NCBI GenBank assembly: GCA_009377535.1
Contig: WHTV01000001.1
Location: 1 to 44,410 of the forward strand
Origin: Kiloniellaceae bacterium
GTDB taxonomy: Bacteria; Pseudomonadota; Alphaproteobacteria; Kiloniellales; Kiloniellaceae
DNA: 44,410 nucleotides
Direction of reading: 5' to 3'
Within the stretch, counting starts at the first letter, position 1; each line of letters begins with the position of its first letter. Below the pieces are notes generated by a model. The model was not told the DNA's origin. It was given only the letters and a program-made list of their open reading frames with translations, and made no database searches. Of this stretch, positions 19,379 through 27,688 are shown in pieces. Position numbers and translations under genes: made by a program.

Positions 19379-20122
19379 TCAGTGCAAGTGCAGGGCGTCG
19401 TTGATGTAGAGGCAGGTCAGGATGGCGAAGACGTAGGCCTGGAGGAAGGCGATGAGAATCTCCAGGCCGGTCAGCGCGACGACCAGCGCGAAAGGCAGGA
19501 TACCGAAGACGCCGAGCAGGCCGATGAAACCGGCGATCACCTTCAGCAGGGTGTGGCCGGCCAGCATGTTGGCGAAGAGTCGGACTGAGAGGCTGATCGG
19601 GCGCGAGAGGTAGGAGATCACCTCGATCGGGATCAGCAGCGGCCACATGGCGATCGGCGCGCCCGGCGGCACGAAGAAGGAGAAGAAGTGCAGGCCGTGC
19701 TTGGCAATGGCCAGGATGGTCACGCCGATGAACACGATCAACGCCAGGGCGAAGGTCACGATGATGTGGCTGGTGAAGGTGAAGCTGTAAGGCAGCATGC
19801 CGAGCAGGTTGCCGAACAGGATGAACATGAAGAGCGTGAAGACGATCGGGAAGTAGCGCCGGCCCTCGGCGCCGACGGTGTCCGATATCAGCCCGGCAAT
19901 GAACTCGTAGGACATCTCGGCCAGGCTCTGCATGCGCCCGGGAACCAGGGCGCCGCGGCGCATGCCGAGGATCAGGAAGGCCGAGATCAGCACCAGCGCG
20001 GCCACCATCGTCAGCGAGGAGTTGGTGAAGGTGAAGGCGCCGACTTCCCCGTGGTCGCCCGGCGGGAAGATGCTGTTGATCTCGAACTGCTCTAGGGGAC
20101 TATGCCCACCGGTCTCGGCCAT
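19379..20122 (-). CDS. atpB: ATP synthase F0 subunit a
   Basis: 247 residues, membrane channel that hands protons to the c ring. The essential arginine is in SRPISLSVRLFANMLAGH and the last helices contain LEILIAFLQAYVFAILTCLYIND. It begins 3 bp after atpI and ends LHLH. Just after the stop, the 3' end is partly repeated in frame (CATCTGCACTGA), a local duplication. Confidence 0.96.
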   Translation of the reverse strand: MAETGGHSPLEQFEINSIFPPGDHGEVGAFTFTNSSLTMVAALVLISAFLILGMRRGALVPGRMQSLAEMSYEFIAGLISDTVGAEGRRYFPIVFTLFMFILFGNLLGMLPYSFTFTSHIIVTFALALIVFIGVTILAIAKHGLHFFSFFVPPGAPIAMWPLLIPIEVISYLSRPISLSVRLFANMLAGHTLLKVIAGFIGLLGVFGILPFALVVALTGLEILIAFLQAYVFAILTCLYINDALHLH

Positions 20123-20125
20123 TCT

Positions 20126-20518
20126 CTAACCCTTATCCGTCCCGTCTGTACTGCCGGCGTCTCGCCCGTCGCCGGCCTGCTTGGAGGATTCGTCCTCCGG
20201 CTTTGCATTCTTGCGGTATCCGACCTGACCGCCCAGTCCCCCGACAACCCGGAACACGTTCATGAATCCCGCGGCCGCACCGAGCACGAAAAACAGCAGC
20301 AGGAACCAAGGCTTGGTTCCCAGCCACCAGTCCAGAAGCACACCCATCCCGACGCCGACGATCAGCGCCGCAACGATTTCAACCCCGATCCGCAGAGCGA
20401 AGGCCAATCCCTGCCCCTGATCCTCAGGGCGCGCCTTCGACTTGCGCCGCTTGGCATGTGCCGCGCGGAGTTTCTCGTCCAGCTTTGCGAGGGATGGCAG
20501 GGGAGAGTCGTCTTTCAT
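20126..20518 (-). CDS. atpI: ATP synthase assembly protein AtpI
   Basis: 130 residues from the ATG at 20518 (MKDDSPLPSLAKLDEKLRAA). A charged N-terminus and two membrane helices (VEIVAALIVGVGMGVLLDWW and PWFLLLFFVLGAAAGFMNVFR) match the AtpI/AtpZ family that helps assemble the c ring. First gene of the F0 operon; a good promoter lies about 75 bp upstream. A longer open frame to 20623 would read through that promoter and is rejected. Confidence 0.9.
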   Translation of the reverse strand: MKDDSPLPSLAKLDEKLRAAHAKRRKSKARPEDQGQGLAFALRIGVEIVAALIVGVGMGVLLDWWLGTKPWFLLLFFVLGAAAGFMNVFRVVGGLGGQVGYRKNAKPEDESSKQAGDGRDAGSTDGTDKG

Positions 20519-20594
20519 GAGCCGCCTTCTTTCCCCTGGCCCGACGCCCGCTTCTCCCCAAGGATTGACTGTGACCTGAGCTGAATTCGGGCGC

Positions 20595-20623
20595 ACAGTA
20601 TGAAGACTCCCCCGCCCTGTCAA
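20595..20623 (-). promoter_or_regulatory. Sigma-70 promoter of the F0 operon
   Basis: On the minus strand TTGACA (20618-20623), a 17-bp spacer and TACTGT (20595-20600) form a near-consensus promoter, with an expected start near 20588 and a leader of ~70 nt before atpI. Confidence 0.7.
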
Positions 20624-20734
20624 GGCGAAGAAACCCCGCGAAACGCCCGGATTCGGCGGCTTTTGCAGAGCCGCCGGGGCGGCGGCCCGGGGTCCCGGGC
20701 AAGCGTGGGCAAAGTGGCGGTCCCGGGATGCTTT

Positions 20735-23700
20735 CTAGGCGCTCTCGCGCAGGGTCTCGGCGGCTTCCAGGTCGACCGAGACGAGCTGGCTGACGCCGCG
20801 CTCGGCCATGGTGACGCCGTAGAGGCGATCCACCCGGGCCATGGTCATGCGGTGGTGGGTGATGACCAGGAAGCGGGTGCCGGTCGCCTTGGTCAGCTCG
20901 TCGACCAGCGAGCAGAAGCGATCGACGTTGGCGTCGTCGAGCGGCGCGTCCACCTCGTCCAGCACGCAGATCGGCGCTGGATTGGTGAGGAACACGCCGA
21001 ACAGCAGGGCCAGCGCCGTCAGGGCCTGTTCGCCGCCGGACAGCAATGACATGACCTGCAGGCGCTTGCCCGGCGGGCTCGCCATGATCTCCAGCCCGGC
21101 GGCCAGGGGATCCTCGGACTCGGTGAGCTTCAGGTGGGCCCGACCGCCGCCGAAGAGGCGCACGAAAAGCTCCTGGAAATGGGTGTTCACGGCCTCGAAG
21201 GCGGCCAGCAGGCGCTCGCGGCCCTCGCGGTTCAGGCCCGCGATGCCCTGGCGCAGGCGGGCGATGGCGTTAACCAGGTCGGCGCGCTCGGATTGCATGC
21301 CGACGATCTGTTCATCGAGCTCGCGGGCCTCGACCTCGGCGCGCAGGTTTACAACGCCGAGGTTCTCGCGCTCGCGCACGAGGCGGGCGAGCTTGGCTTC
21401 GACCTCCTCGCGCGCGGGCAATTCCTGGCCTTCCGCCACCTCGGCCACCTCCAGCACCTCGTCGAGGGTGCAATCGAGCTTCTCACGCACCCGGGCGATC
21501 ACCGTGTCGAGGGTCTGGCGCGTCTGCGAGACGGCGCCCTCGGCGCGGATGCGGTTCTCGCGGGCGTTGGTCAGGCGGGCTTCCTCGGCTTTCAGGGCCT
21601 TGTCGGCCTCGCTGAGCCGGGTCTCGCCGCTGGCCAGGGCATCGGCGGCGCTGCGCCGGCGCGCCTCGGCCTCGTCGATCAGCTCGGCCAGGGCGGCGCG
21701 CTTTGCGGCCAGCGCAAGGGGAATGGCCGCGAGGGTTTCGATCTCCGCCTCGGTGGCGGCGCGGCGCTCCTCCAGTTCGGCCAGGTGGGTCTTGGCCTCG
21801 CCGGCGCGGCGCGCCCAGGACTGCCGCTCGGTCGCGATGTCGGTCAGGCGGCGGCCGCGGGCCTCGGCCTCGCGGCGCAGCTGGTCGAGGCGCGTCTGGC
21901 GTTCGATCAGGGCGCCGCGCGCGGCGGCCAGCTCCTCGCGCAGCTCGTCGGCCTGCTGGTGGGCCAGGTTGAGGTCGGGCAGGCTGGTCTGCTCCGCCTG
22001 GCCCTGGGCCAGGGTACCTTCGGTCTCCTCCACATCGGCGCCGAGCCGCGCCAGGGTCTCGTCCAAGGCGGCGAGGCGGGAGGCGACGGCCGCGGCCCGC
22101 TGGGCGAGATCGCCGTGCCGCCTGCGGGCGGTGTTCACCGCCTCGAAGGCCTCGGTCTCGGCGGTCCGCGCGGCGCGCTCGCCGGCGGCGGCCTGCTCGA
22201 CAGCGGTTTCCAGCTCGCCGTGGTCGGCTGCGGCCCGCGCGGTTTCGCGCCCGACGCCTTCCAGCTTGGCGCTCAGCTCGGCCACGCGGTTGCGTTGGGC
22301 CATGCGCTGGGCCGCGGCGGTCGGGGCCTCGGCGCGGGCGGTGAAGCCGTCCCAGCGCCACAGGTCGCCCTCGCGGGTCACCAGGCGCTGGCCCGGCTGC
22401 AACTGGGCCTGCAGGCGCCCACCGGTCTCGCGGTCGGGCACCACGCCGATCTGCGCCAAACGGCGGTCGAGGGCGGCGGGCCCGCGTACAACGCCGTTCA
22501 ACGGCTCGCTGCCCGCGGGCAAGATCGGCGCGTCGGCCAGCGGCCCCAGGGCCTGCCAATGCACCGGGGCGGCCTCGTCGGTGGACACCGTGAGGTCGTC
22601 GCCGAGGGCGGCGCCGAGCGCCGCCTCGTAGCCCGGCGTCACGGTGACGGCATCGACCACCGGCGGCCAGATGTCGCCCTCGGTCGGCTCCAAGAGGGCG
22701 GTCAGGGCCGAGATCTCGGCTTCCAGCTTGGACTGCACGGCTTCCTGCTCGCGCAGGCGGCCGCGCGACTCGGCTTCCAGGCGGCGCGCCTCGACGGTGG
22801 CTTCGGAAGCCGCGCTGCTGGCCTCGCGCAGTTGCGAGAGGCGCTGGTCGGCGCCGGTCAGCGTTTCGGCGGCGGCCTCCAGCTCGGTTTCGGCCACGGT
22901 GTCGCGCAGCACCGCCTCGCGCTGGGCGGCAGCCTGCTCGCGCTGCTCGCGCAGCCGCTGCAGGCGCTGGGTCAGCTCCCCGATGCGGCGCTGCAGAGCG
23001 TTGGCGCGGGCTTCGTCCTCGGCGATCTTCTTGGTGACGGCGGCGAGCGCCTGTTCCTGCTGTTCGGCCTTGCCGGCGGACTCGGCCCGTCCGACTTCGG
23101 CGGCGGCAATGGTCTCGTGCTCGCCCTCGGCGGCGGCGGCCAAGCCGGCACGCTCCTGCTCCAGACGCTGCTGCGCCGCCTCGGCGTCGCCGGCCAGGAC
23201 CTCGGCGCGGCTCTTGTCGCCGAGCAGCTGGGCCAAGCGTTCTTCGGCGCGGAGCTTGCCCTCGGCGGCCTGTGCTTCCTCGCGGACCAGAGTGTCGCGG
23301 TCGACCTTCAGGCGCTGCAGGGCGGCGGCGGCCTCGGCCTCCGCCTCGCGCAGGCCCGGCAGGGCGGCGGCGGCCTCAGCCTGCTCGGTGGACTTCACGG
23401 CGGCGGCCTGGGTCGCCTCGGCGACGGCCGCCTCGGCCTCGGCGAAGCCGATCTCGGCGCGCTCGAGGGCGGTCTTGGCCTCGGCGCCCTCCAGGTGCAG
23501 CACGACGGCCTCCGAACGGCGGATCTGGTCGGCCACGTTACGGTAGCGGGTCGCCTGGCGGGCCTGCTTCTTGAGGCCTTGGAGCTGCGACTCCAAGGTG
23601 GCGATGACGTCGTCCAGGCGCTCCAGGTTGGTTTCCGCCGCGCGCAGGCGCAGCTCGGCCTCGTGGCGGCGCGAGTGCAGGCCGCTGATGCCGGCGGCCT

Positions 23701-24199
23701 CTTCGAGCAGGGAGCGGCGGTCGGCGGGCTTGGCATTGATGATGGCGCCGATGCGGCCCTGGCTCACCAGGGCGGTCGAGTGGGCGCCGGTCGCGGCATC
23801 GGCGAACAGCAGCTGCACGTCGCGCGCGCGCACGTCCTTGCCGTTCACCCGGTAGACCGAGCCGGAGCCGCGCTCGATGCGGCGGACCACCTCGATCTCT
23901 TCGAACTCGTTGAACATCGCCGGCGCCTTGCGCTGGTCGTTGTCGAGCACGATGGTCACGTCAGCCACGTTGCGCGCCGGGCGGCCGGAGGTGCCGGCGA
24001 AGATGACGTCGTCCATCTCGCTGCCGCGCATGCGCTTGGCCGAGGTCTCGCCCATGGCCCAGCGCAGGGCCTCGACCAGGTTGGACTTACCGCAGCCGTT
24101 GGGGCCGACGACGCCGGTCACGCCGGGCTCGATCACCAGTTCGGTGTTTTCCACGAAGGACTTGAAGCCGCTCAAGCGAAGCTTGGTGAACTGCACCAC
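20735..24199 (-). CDS. smc: Chromosome segregation protein SMC
   Basis: A 1154-residue condensin ATPase that organises the chromosome with ScpA/ScpB. The N-terminal head has Walker A GPNGCGKSNLVEA (~32-44); two long coiled coils rich in Ala, Glu and Arg flank a hinge at about 500-640 (WPPVVDAVTVTPGYEAALG through LNGVVRGPAALD); the C-terminal head has signature LLSGGEQALTALALLF and Walker B PICVLDEVDAPLDDANV. Length is typical. The extreme composition of the coiled coils explains large spurious antisense frames here. It follows dsbA by 72 bp; dciA-dsbA-smc is a common alphaproteobacterial order. No terminator with a T-run follows it, only the hairpin CGGCGGCT/AGCCGCCG at 20654-20676. Confidence 0.96.
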   Translation of the reverse strand: MVQFTKLRLSGFKSFVENTELVIEPGVTGVVGPNGCGKSNLVEALRWAMGETSAKRMRGSEMDDVIFAGTSGRPARNVADVTIVLDNDQRKAPAMFNEFEEIEVVRRIERGSGSVYRVNGKDVRARDVQLLFADAATGAHSTALVSQGRIGAIINAKPADRRSLLEEAAGISGLHSRRHEAELRLRAAETNLERLDDVIATLESQLQGLKKQARQATRYRNVADQIRRSEAVVLHLEGAEAKTALERAEIGFAEAEAAVAEATQAAAVKSTEQAEAAAALPGLREAEAEAAAALQRLKVDRDTLVREEAQAAEGKLRAEERLAQLLGDKSRAEVLAGDAEAAQQRLEQERAGLAAAAEGEHETIAAAEVGRAESAGKAEQQEQALAAVTKKIAEDEARANALQRRIGELTQRLQRLREQREQAAAQREAVLRDTVAETELEAAAETLTGADQRLSQLREASSAASEATVEARRLEAESRGRLREQEAVQSKLEAEISALTALLEPTEGDIWPPVVDAVTVTPGYEAALGAALGDDLTVSTDEAAPVHWQALGPLADAPILPAGSEPLNGVVRGPAALDRRLAQIGVVPDRETGGRLQAQLQPGQRLVTREGDLWRWDGFTARAEAPTAAAQRMAQRNRVAELSAKLEGVGRETARAAADHGELETAVEQAAAGERAARTAETEAFEAVNTARRRHGDLAQRAAAVASRLAALDETLARLGADVEETEGTLAQGQAEQTSLPDLNLAHQQADELREELAAARGALIERQTRLDQLRREAEARGRRLTDIATERQSWARRAGEAKTHLAELEERRAATEAEIETLAAIPLALAAKRAALAELIDEAEARRRSAADALASGETRLSEADKALKAEEARLTNARENRIRAEGAVSQTRQTLDTVIARVREKLDCTLDEVLEVAEVAEGQELPAREEVEAKLARLVRERENLGVVNLRAEVEARELDEQIVGMQSERADLVNAIARLRQGIAGLNREGRERLLAAFEAVNTHFQELFVRLFGGGRAHLKLTESEDPLAAGLEIMASPPGKRLQVMSLLSGGEQALTALALLFGVFLTNPAPICVLDEVDAPLDDANVDRFCSLVDELTKATGTRFLVITHHRMTMARVDRLYGVTMAERGVSQLVSVDLEAAETLRESA

Positions 24200-24271
24200 G
24201 CCTGGCTATTCCCCGCGAACCGTCATGACAGATCCTTAAACCTTGGTATGCCCTTGCGAAGCGGCCGCGCC

Positions 24272-24958
24272 TCAGGAGGCCGCGGTGGCCGCCGATTCCA
24301 AGATGCTGTTGAACTCTTCGTAACTGCGGTTGCCGGCCACCGGCGTGCCGTTGACCACGAAGGTCGGAGTCGAGGCAACGTCATATTTGGCACGGCCGTC
24401 GCTCTGCAGCTCCAGGATCCGGTCGATCACCGCCTCGTCGTTCAGGCAGGCCTCGAAAGCCGCCTTGTCGAGCCCCGCCAGGGCGGCGTACTGGGCGATC
24501 ACCGTGAAGGGGTCCTGGCTCTGGGCCCACTTCGTCTGATTGGCGAACAACACGTCGAGGAAGCCGAAGAAGCCGTTGCCCGGGATGCAGTTGGCCACGG
24601 CGGCCGCGCGCAGCGCGACCTGGTCGAGCGGGTAGTGGCGGTAGACCAGACGGGCGCGCCCGCTGTCGATCCACTCCGCCTTCACCTGCGGCAGGGTGTC
24701 GCTGTGGAACGCGGCGCAGTGTGGGCAGGTGAGGGAGGAGTATTCGAGGATGGTGACCGGCGCGGCGGCGTCGCCGAGGATGCGGTCATCCTCGAAGATC
24801 GGCATCTCGCCGGACGCGGTCGCCAGGGTGGTGGTCCCCGTCGGGGCCGTCTCGCTGGCCGTCTGCGGGGCCATGCGGCCACTGTACAACCAGTAGGCGC
24901 CGCCGGCGGCACCGGCTGCGACGACCCCAAGACCGATCAGAATGTTCCGTCTATTCAT
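24272..24958 (-). CDS. DsbA-family thiol:disulfide oxidoreductase
   Basis: 228 residues. An N-terminal hydrophobic segment (ILIGLGVVAAGAAGGAYWLY) is a signal peptide or anchor, so the protein works in the periplasm. The thioredoxin-fold active site is CPHC in SLTCPHCAAFHS, with the cis-Pro loop in DVASTPTFVVNGTPVAG. The ~190-residue mature domain resembles DsbA/DsbG-like (BdbD type) proteins that introduce or isomerise disulfides. It may be a client of the DsbD-like reductase elsewhere in the window, but this is inference. Confidence 0.9.
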   Translation of the reverse strand: MNRRNILIGLGVVAAGAAGGAYWLYSGRMAPQTASETAPTGTTTLATASGEMPIFEDDRILGDAAAPVTILEYSSLTCPHCAAFHSDTLPQVKAEWIDSGRARLVYRHYPLDQVALRAAAVANCIPGNGFFGFLDVLFANQTKWAQSQDPFTVIAQYAALAGLDKAAFEACLNDEAVIDRILELQSDGRAKYDVASTPTFVVNGTPVAGNRSYEEFNSILESAATAAS

Positions 24959-24982
24959 AGCTATACCTACCAGATGTTGTGC

Positions 24983-25011
24983 ATGCTAGAGGGCCGTTTC
25001 GGATTCCACAA
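24983..25011 (-). promoter_or_regulatory. Possible promoter for dsbA-smc
   Basis: Minus-strand TTGTGG (25006-25011), 17 bp, TAGCAT (24983-24988). It would allow dsbA-smc expression independent of dciA. Confidence 0.35.
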
Positions 25012-25089
25012 GCGCCCTAATGGTCCTTGGAAAGCGCCGTTCTGCCGCCCGGCGGCCCAGGTTCAAGGAGGCCCCGCGGCGGCGGAAAC

Positions 25090-25620
25090 TTAAGGCTTTT
25101 CCCCGGGGCCGTCCCGCTTTTGACGCAGTGACCGGCCGAGACTTTCCAGTGCCGCGCGCAACTCCGGATCGGCGACTGTGGATAGTTTCACCGAGAGCGC
25201 CGGGTCGAGCGGCCGCGGCGGCGCTTCCGCGGTCCGATTTCTGGTAGCCGAGGGGGCGCCCCGCAGCGCCGGCAGCGGACCCTGCTGCAGCACCAGGCGG
25301 GCCACCGCGCGATAGCCGAAGAAGCCGTTGATGCGCTCCAGCACCAGCGGCTCCAGGTGCTGCAGCTGCAGCGCCCAGCCCGACGCCACGCGCAGGGTGA
25401 GGCGGCCCTCGGCGGCTTCGCCGGGCTTGGGAAAGCGCAGTTGCCGCGGGCGGCAATGGGCGGCCAGCTCGCCGCCGACGATGGCTGGCCATTGCCGGGC
25501 GATGTCGGCGCCGGTGAGGCCGCGGCGCGCAAAGGCGCGTTTGGTCACCGTGCCCAGGCTGCCGCCCAGTGCCCGCAGGCCGCCGTGGCGCCGATCGCGT
25601 GAAGTGGAGAAATCCGACAT
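25090..25620 (-). CDS. DciA-like DUF721 protein
   Basis: 176 residues. The N-terminal half has the DUF721 core (FARRGLTGADIARQWPAIVG, then LRVASGWALQLQHLEPLVLERINGFFGYRAVARL), the KH-like fold of DciA, the predicted loader or operator of the replicative helicase in bacteria lacking DnaC. The C-terminal ~60 residues are low complexity and poorly conserved. It is divergent from mutY with 57 bp between starts. Function is inferred from the family. Confidence 0.85.
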   Translation of the reverse strand: MSDFSTSRDRRHGGLRALGGSLGTVTKRAFARRGLTGADIARQWPAIVGGELAAHCRPRQLRFPKPGEAAEGRLTLRVASGWALQLQHLEPLVLERINGFFGYRAVARLVLQQGPLPALRGAPSATRNRTAEAPPRPLDPALSVKLSTVADPELRAALESLGRSLRQKRDGPGEKP

Positions 25621-25642
25621 TGTCGCGGTGACAAAAGCCTGC

Positions 25643-25670
25643 TTTGCCGTGATTGTCCGCGCAGTATAGA
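25643..25670 (+). promoter_or_regulatory. Possible mutY promoter close to the start codon
   Basis: TATAGA at 25665-25670 with TTTGCC at 25643-25648 (16 bp apart) would start transcription at or within a few bases of the mutY ATG at 25678, implying a leaderless or near-leaderless message. Confidence 0.3.
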
Positions 25671-25677
25671 GAAGGGC

Positions 25678-26784
25678 ATGGCTTCTGTCGCACCTTCAAA
25701 GCCCCGGTCACCGCAAGATTACCGCGGCGCGGAACGGCTGCTCGCCTGGTACGACCGGCACGCCCGGACCCTGCCATGGCGTACGCGCCAGGGGGATCCG
25801 CCGGCCGATCCCTACCGCGTCTGGCTCAGCGAGATCATGCTGCAGCAGACCACCGTGGTGACGGTGGGGCCCTACTTTGCCGATTTCCTCGCTCGCTGGC
25901 CCAACGTTGCGGCGCTTGCCGCCGCGCCGCTGGACGACGTTCTGACCGCCTGGGCCGGGCTCGGCTACTATGCCCGGGCGCGCAACCTGCACCGCTGCGC
26001 CCAGATGGTGGCGGGCGAGTTGGGCGGCGTCTTTCCCGACCGCGAGGCCGAGCTGCTGAAGTTGCCCGGCATCGGCCGCTACACCGCGGCGGCCATCGCC
26101 GCCATTGCCTTCGGGCAGCGCGCCGTGGTGGTTGACGGCAACGTCGAGCGGGTGGTGGCCCGCCTGTTCAAGGTCGAAACCCCACTGCCGGCGGCCAAGG
26201 CCGAGCTGCACCGCCTGGCCGACGGCCTGACCCCGGAACAGCGCGCCGGCGACTTCGCCCAGGCAATGATGGATCTCGGCGCCACGGTCTGCCTGCCGCG
26301 CCGGCCGAAGTGCCTGCTCTGCCCGCTGGAAGCAGACTGCCAGGCCAAGGCCGCGGGCATCGCGCAAGGCTTGCCGCGGCGCCAATCCAAGGCGGCCAAG
26401 CCGACGCGCCGCGCCGTCGCCTTCTGGCTGATGGCGGCGGATGGCGCGCTGCTGCTGCGCCGGCGGCCGGAAAAAGGCCTGCTCGGCGGCATGATGGAGG
26501 TGCCCTCGACGCCCTGGCGCGAGGCGCCTTGGCCGGCGGCGGAGGCTCAGGCGGCGGCTCCTGCGGCCGCCGAGTGGCGCGAACTGCCCGGCCTGGTGCG
26601 CCACACCTTCACGCATTTCCACTTCGAGGTGACGGTCTGGGCGGCGCGGGCCCAATCGAAAGCGATCGACGCCGGCCACTGGGTATCGCTCGACGGCCTG
26701 GCCGACGAGGCGCTCCCCACGGTGATGCGCAAGATCATCGCGCATGGCCTCACCCAGACCGCCGTCGTCGGCCGCGATGACTGA
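25678..26784 (+). CDS. mutY: A/G-specific adenine DNA glycosylase
   Basis: 368 residues. Removes adenine mispaired with 8-oxoguanine. The helix-hairpin-helix LLKLPGIGRYTAAAIAAIAF is followed by the catalytic aspartate in VVDGNVERVVAR. The iron-sulfur loop CLPRRPKCLLCPLEADC has the C-x6-C-x2-C-x5-C pattern. A C-terminal NUDIX-like domain (ending ~THFHFEVTVWAAR) reads the oxidised guanine. It overlaps the next gene by 8 bp. Confidence 0.96.
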   Translation: MASVAPSKPRSPQDYRGAERLLAWYDRHARTLPWRTRQGDPPADPYRVWLSEIMLQQTTVVTVGPYFADFLARWPNVAALAAAPLDDVLTAWAGLGYYARARNLHRCAQMVAGELGGVFPDREAELLKLPGIGRYTAAAIAAIAFGQRAVVVDGNVERVVARLFKVETPLPAAKAELHRLADGLTPEQRAGDFAQAMMDLGATVCLPRRPKCLLCPLEADCQAKAAGIAQGLPRRQSKAAKPTRRAVAFWLMAADGALLLRRRPEKGLLGGMMEVPSTPWREAPWPAAEAQAAAPAAAEWRELPGLVRHTFTHFHFEVTVWAARAQSKAIDAGHWVSLDGLADEALPTVMRKIIAHGLTQTAVVGRDD

Positions 26785-27688
26785 GACCGTTCTCGCCGTC
26801 CAGGGCCGCGACCCGCTTGCCGAAAGCCGGGGCTTGGTGCTCGGCTTCATCGGCGTGGCGGTGTTCAGCCTCACGCTGCCGGTCACGCGCCTGGCGATGA
26901 CCGACAGCGACCCGGTGGTCTTCGGCCTCGGCCGCTCCCTGGTGGCAGGGGTCGTCGCCGCGGCCATCCTGCTGGCCACCCGCCAGCGCCGGCCGCGCGG
27001 CAGCGAATGGCGTGCGCTCGCCCTGGTGGCCGCCGGCGTTATCTTCGGCTTCCCGCTGCTCTCGGCCTGGGGCATGCAACGGGTGCCGGCCGCCCACGGC
27101 GGCGTGGTGCTCGGCATCCTGCCGTTGGTCACGGCGATGGCCGGCGCGGTGATCCTGCGCGAGCGGCCGTCGCTCGGCTTCTGGCTGATGTCGCTGCTTG
27201 GCGGCGGCGCCGTGGTGGCCTTCTCGCTGCTGCGCGGCGGCGGCGACTTGAGCCTCGGCCACCTGGCCCTGCTCGGCTCAGTGGCCTGCGCCGCCGTCGG
27301 CTATGCGGAAGGCGCCCGCCTCAGCCGCAGCCTGGGCGGCTGGCAGGTGATCTGCTGGGCGCTGGTGATCGCCTTTCCGCTGCTGCTGGTGCCGGTGGTA
27401 CCGGCCGTTCTGCTGCATGGCCTGCCGGGCTCGCCGGAAAGCTGGGCCGCCTTCTTCTACGTCGCCCTGTTCAGCCAACTCTTCGGCTTCTTCGCCTGGT
27501 ACCGCGGCCTGGCGCTCGGCGGCGTGGCGCGGGTCAGCCAGGTGCAACTGCTGCAGACGTTCCTCACCATCGCTGCCTCTGCCCTGCTGCTGGGCGAGGC
27601 GATCGACGGTCTGACCCTCGGCTTCGCAGTCTTCGTGGTGGCCAGCGTCGCTCTCGGCCGCCGCATGCCGGTGGGCCGGGCGACCTAG
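26777..27688 (+). CDS. DMT superfamily (EamA) transporter
   Basis: 303 residues with about ten membrane helices in two EamA repeats (GLVLGFIGVAVFSLTLPVTR at the start; FYVALFSQLFGFFAWYRGLA in the second). Such inner-membrane proteins export metabolites or amino acids; the substrate cannot be read from sequence. The ATG at 26777 is chosen because it begins before the first helix, and it overlaps mutY by 8 bp. The stop codon shares CTAG with the stop of the convergent gene. Confidence 0.85.
   Translation: MTETVLAVQGRDPLAESRGLVLGFIGVAVFSLTLPVTRLAMTDSDPVVFGLGRSLVAGVVAAAILLATRQRRPRGSEWRALALVAAGVIFGFPLLSAWGMQRVPAAHGGVVLGILPLVTAMAGAVILRERPSLGFWLMSLLGGGAVVAFSLLRGGGDLSLGHLALLGSVACAAVGYAEGARLSRSLGGWQVICWALVIAFPLLLVPVVPAVLLHGLPGSPESWAAFFYVALFSQLFGFFAWYRGLALGGVARVSQVQLLQTFLTIAASALLLGEAIDGLTLGFAVFVVASVALGRRMPVGRAT

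Noticed and set aside
21134..25093. A 1319-codon + strand open frame opposite smc
   Set aside because: It is antisense to a convincing smc and dsbA, rich in Ala/Gly/Leu as expected from the complement of GC-rich coiled-coil codons, and has no domain signature.
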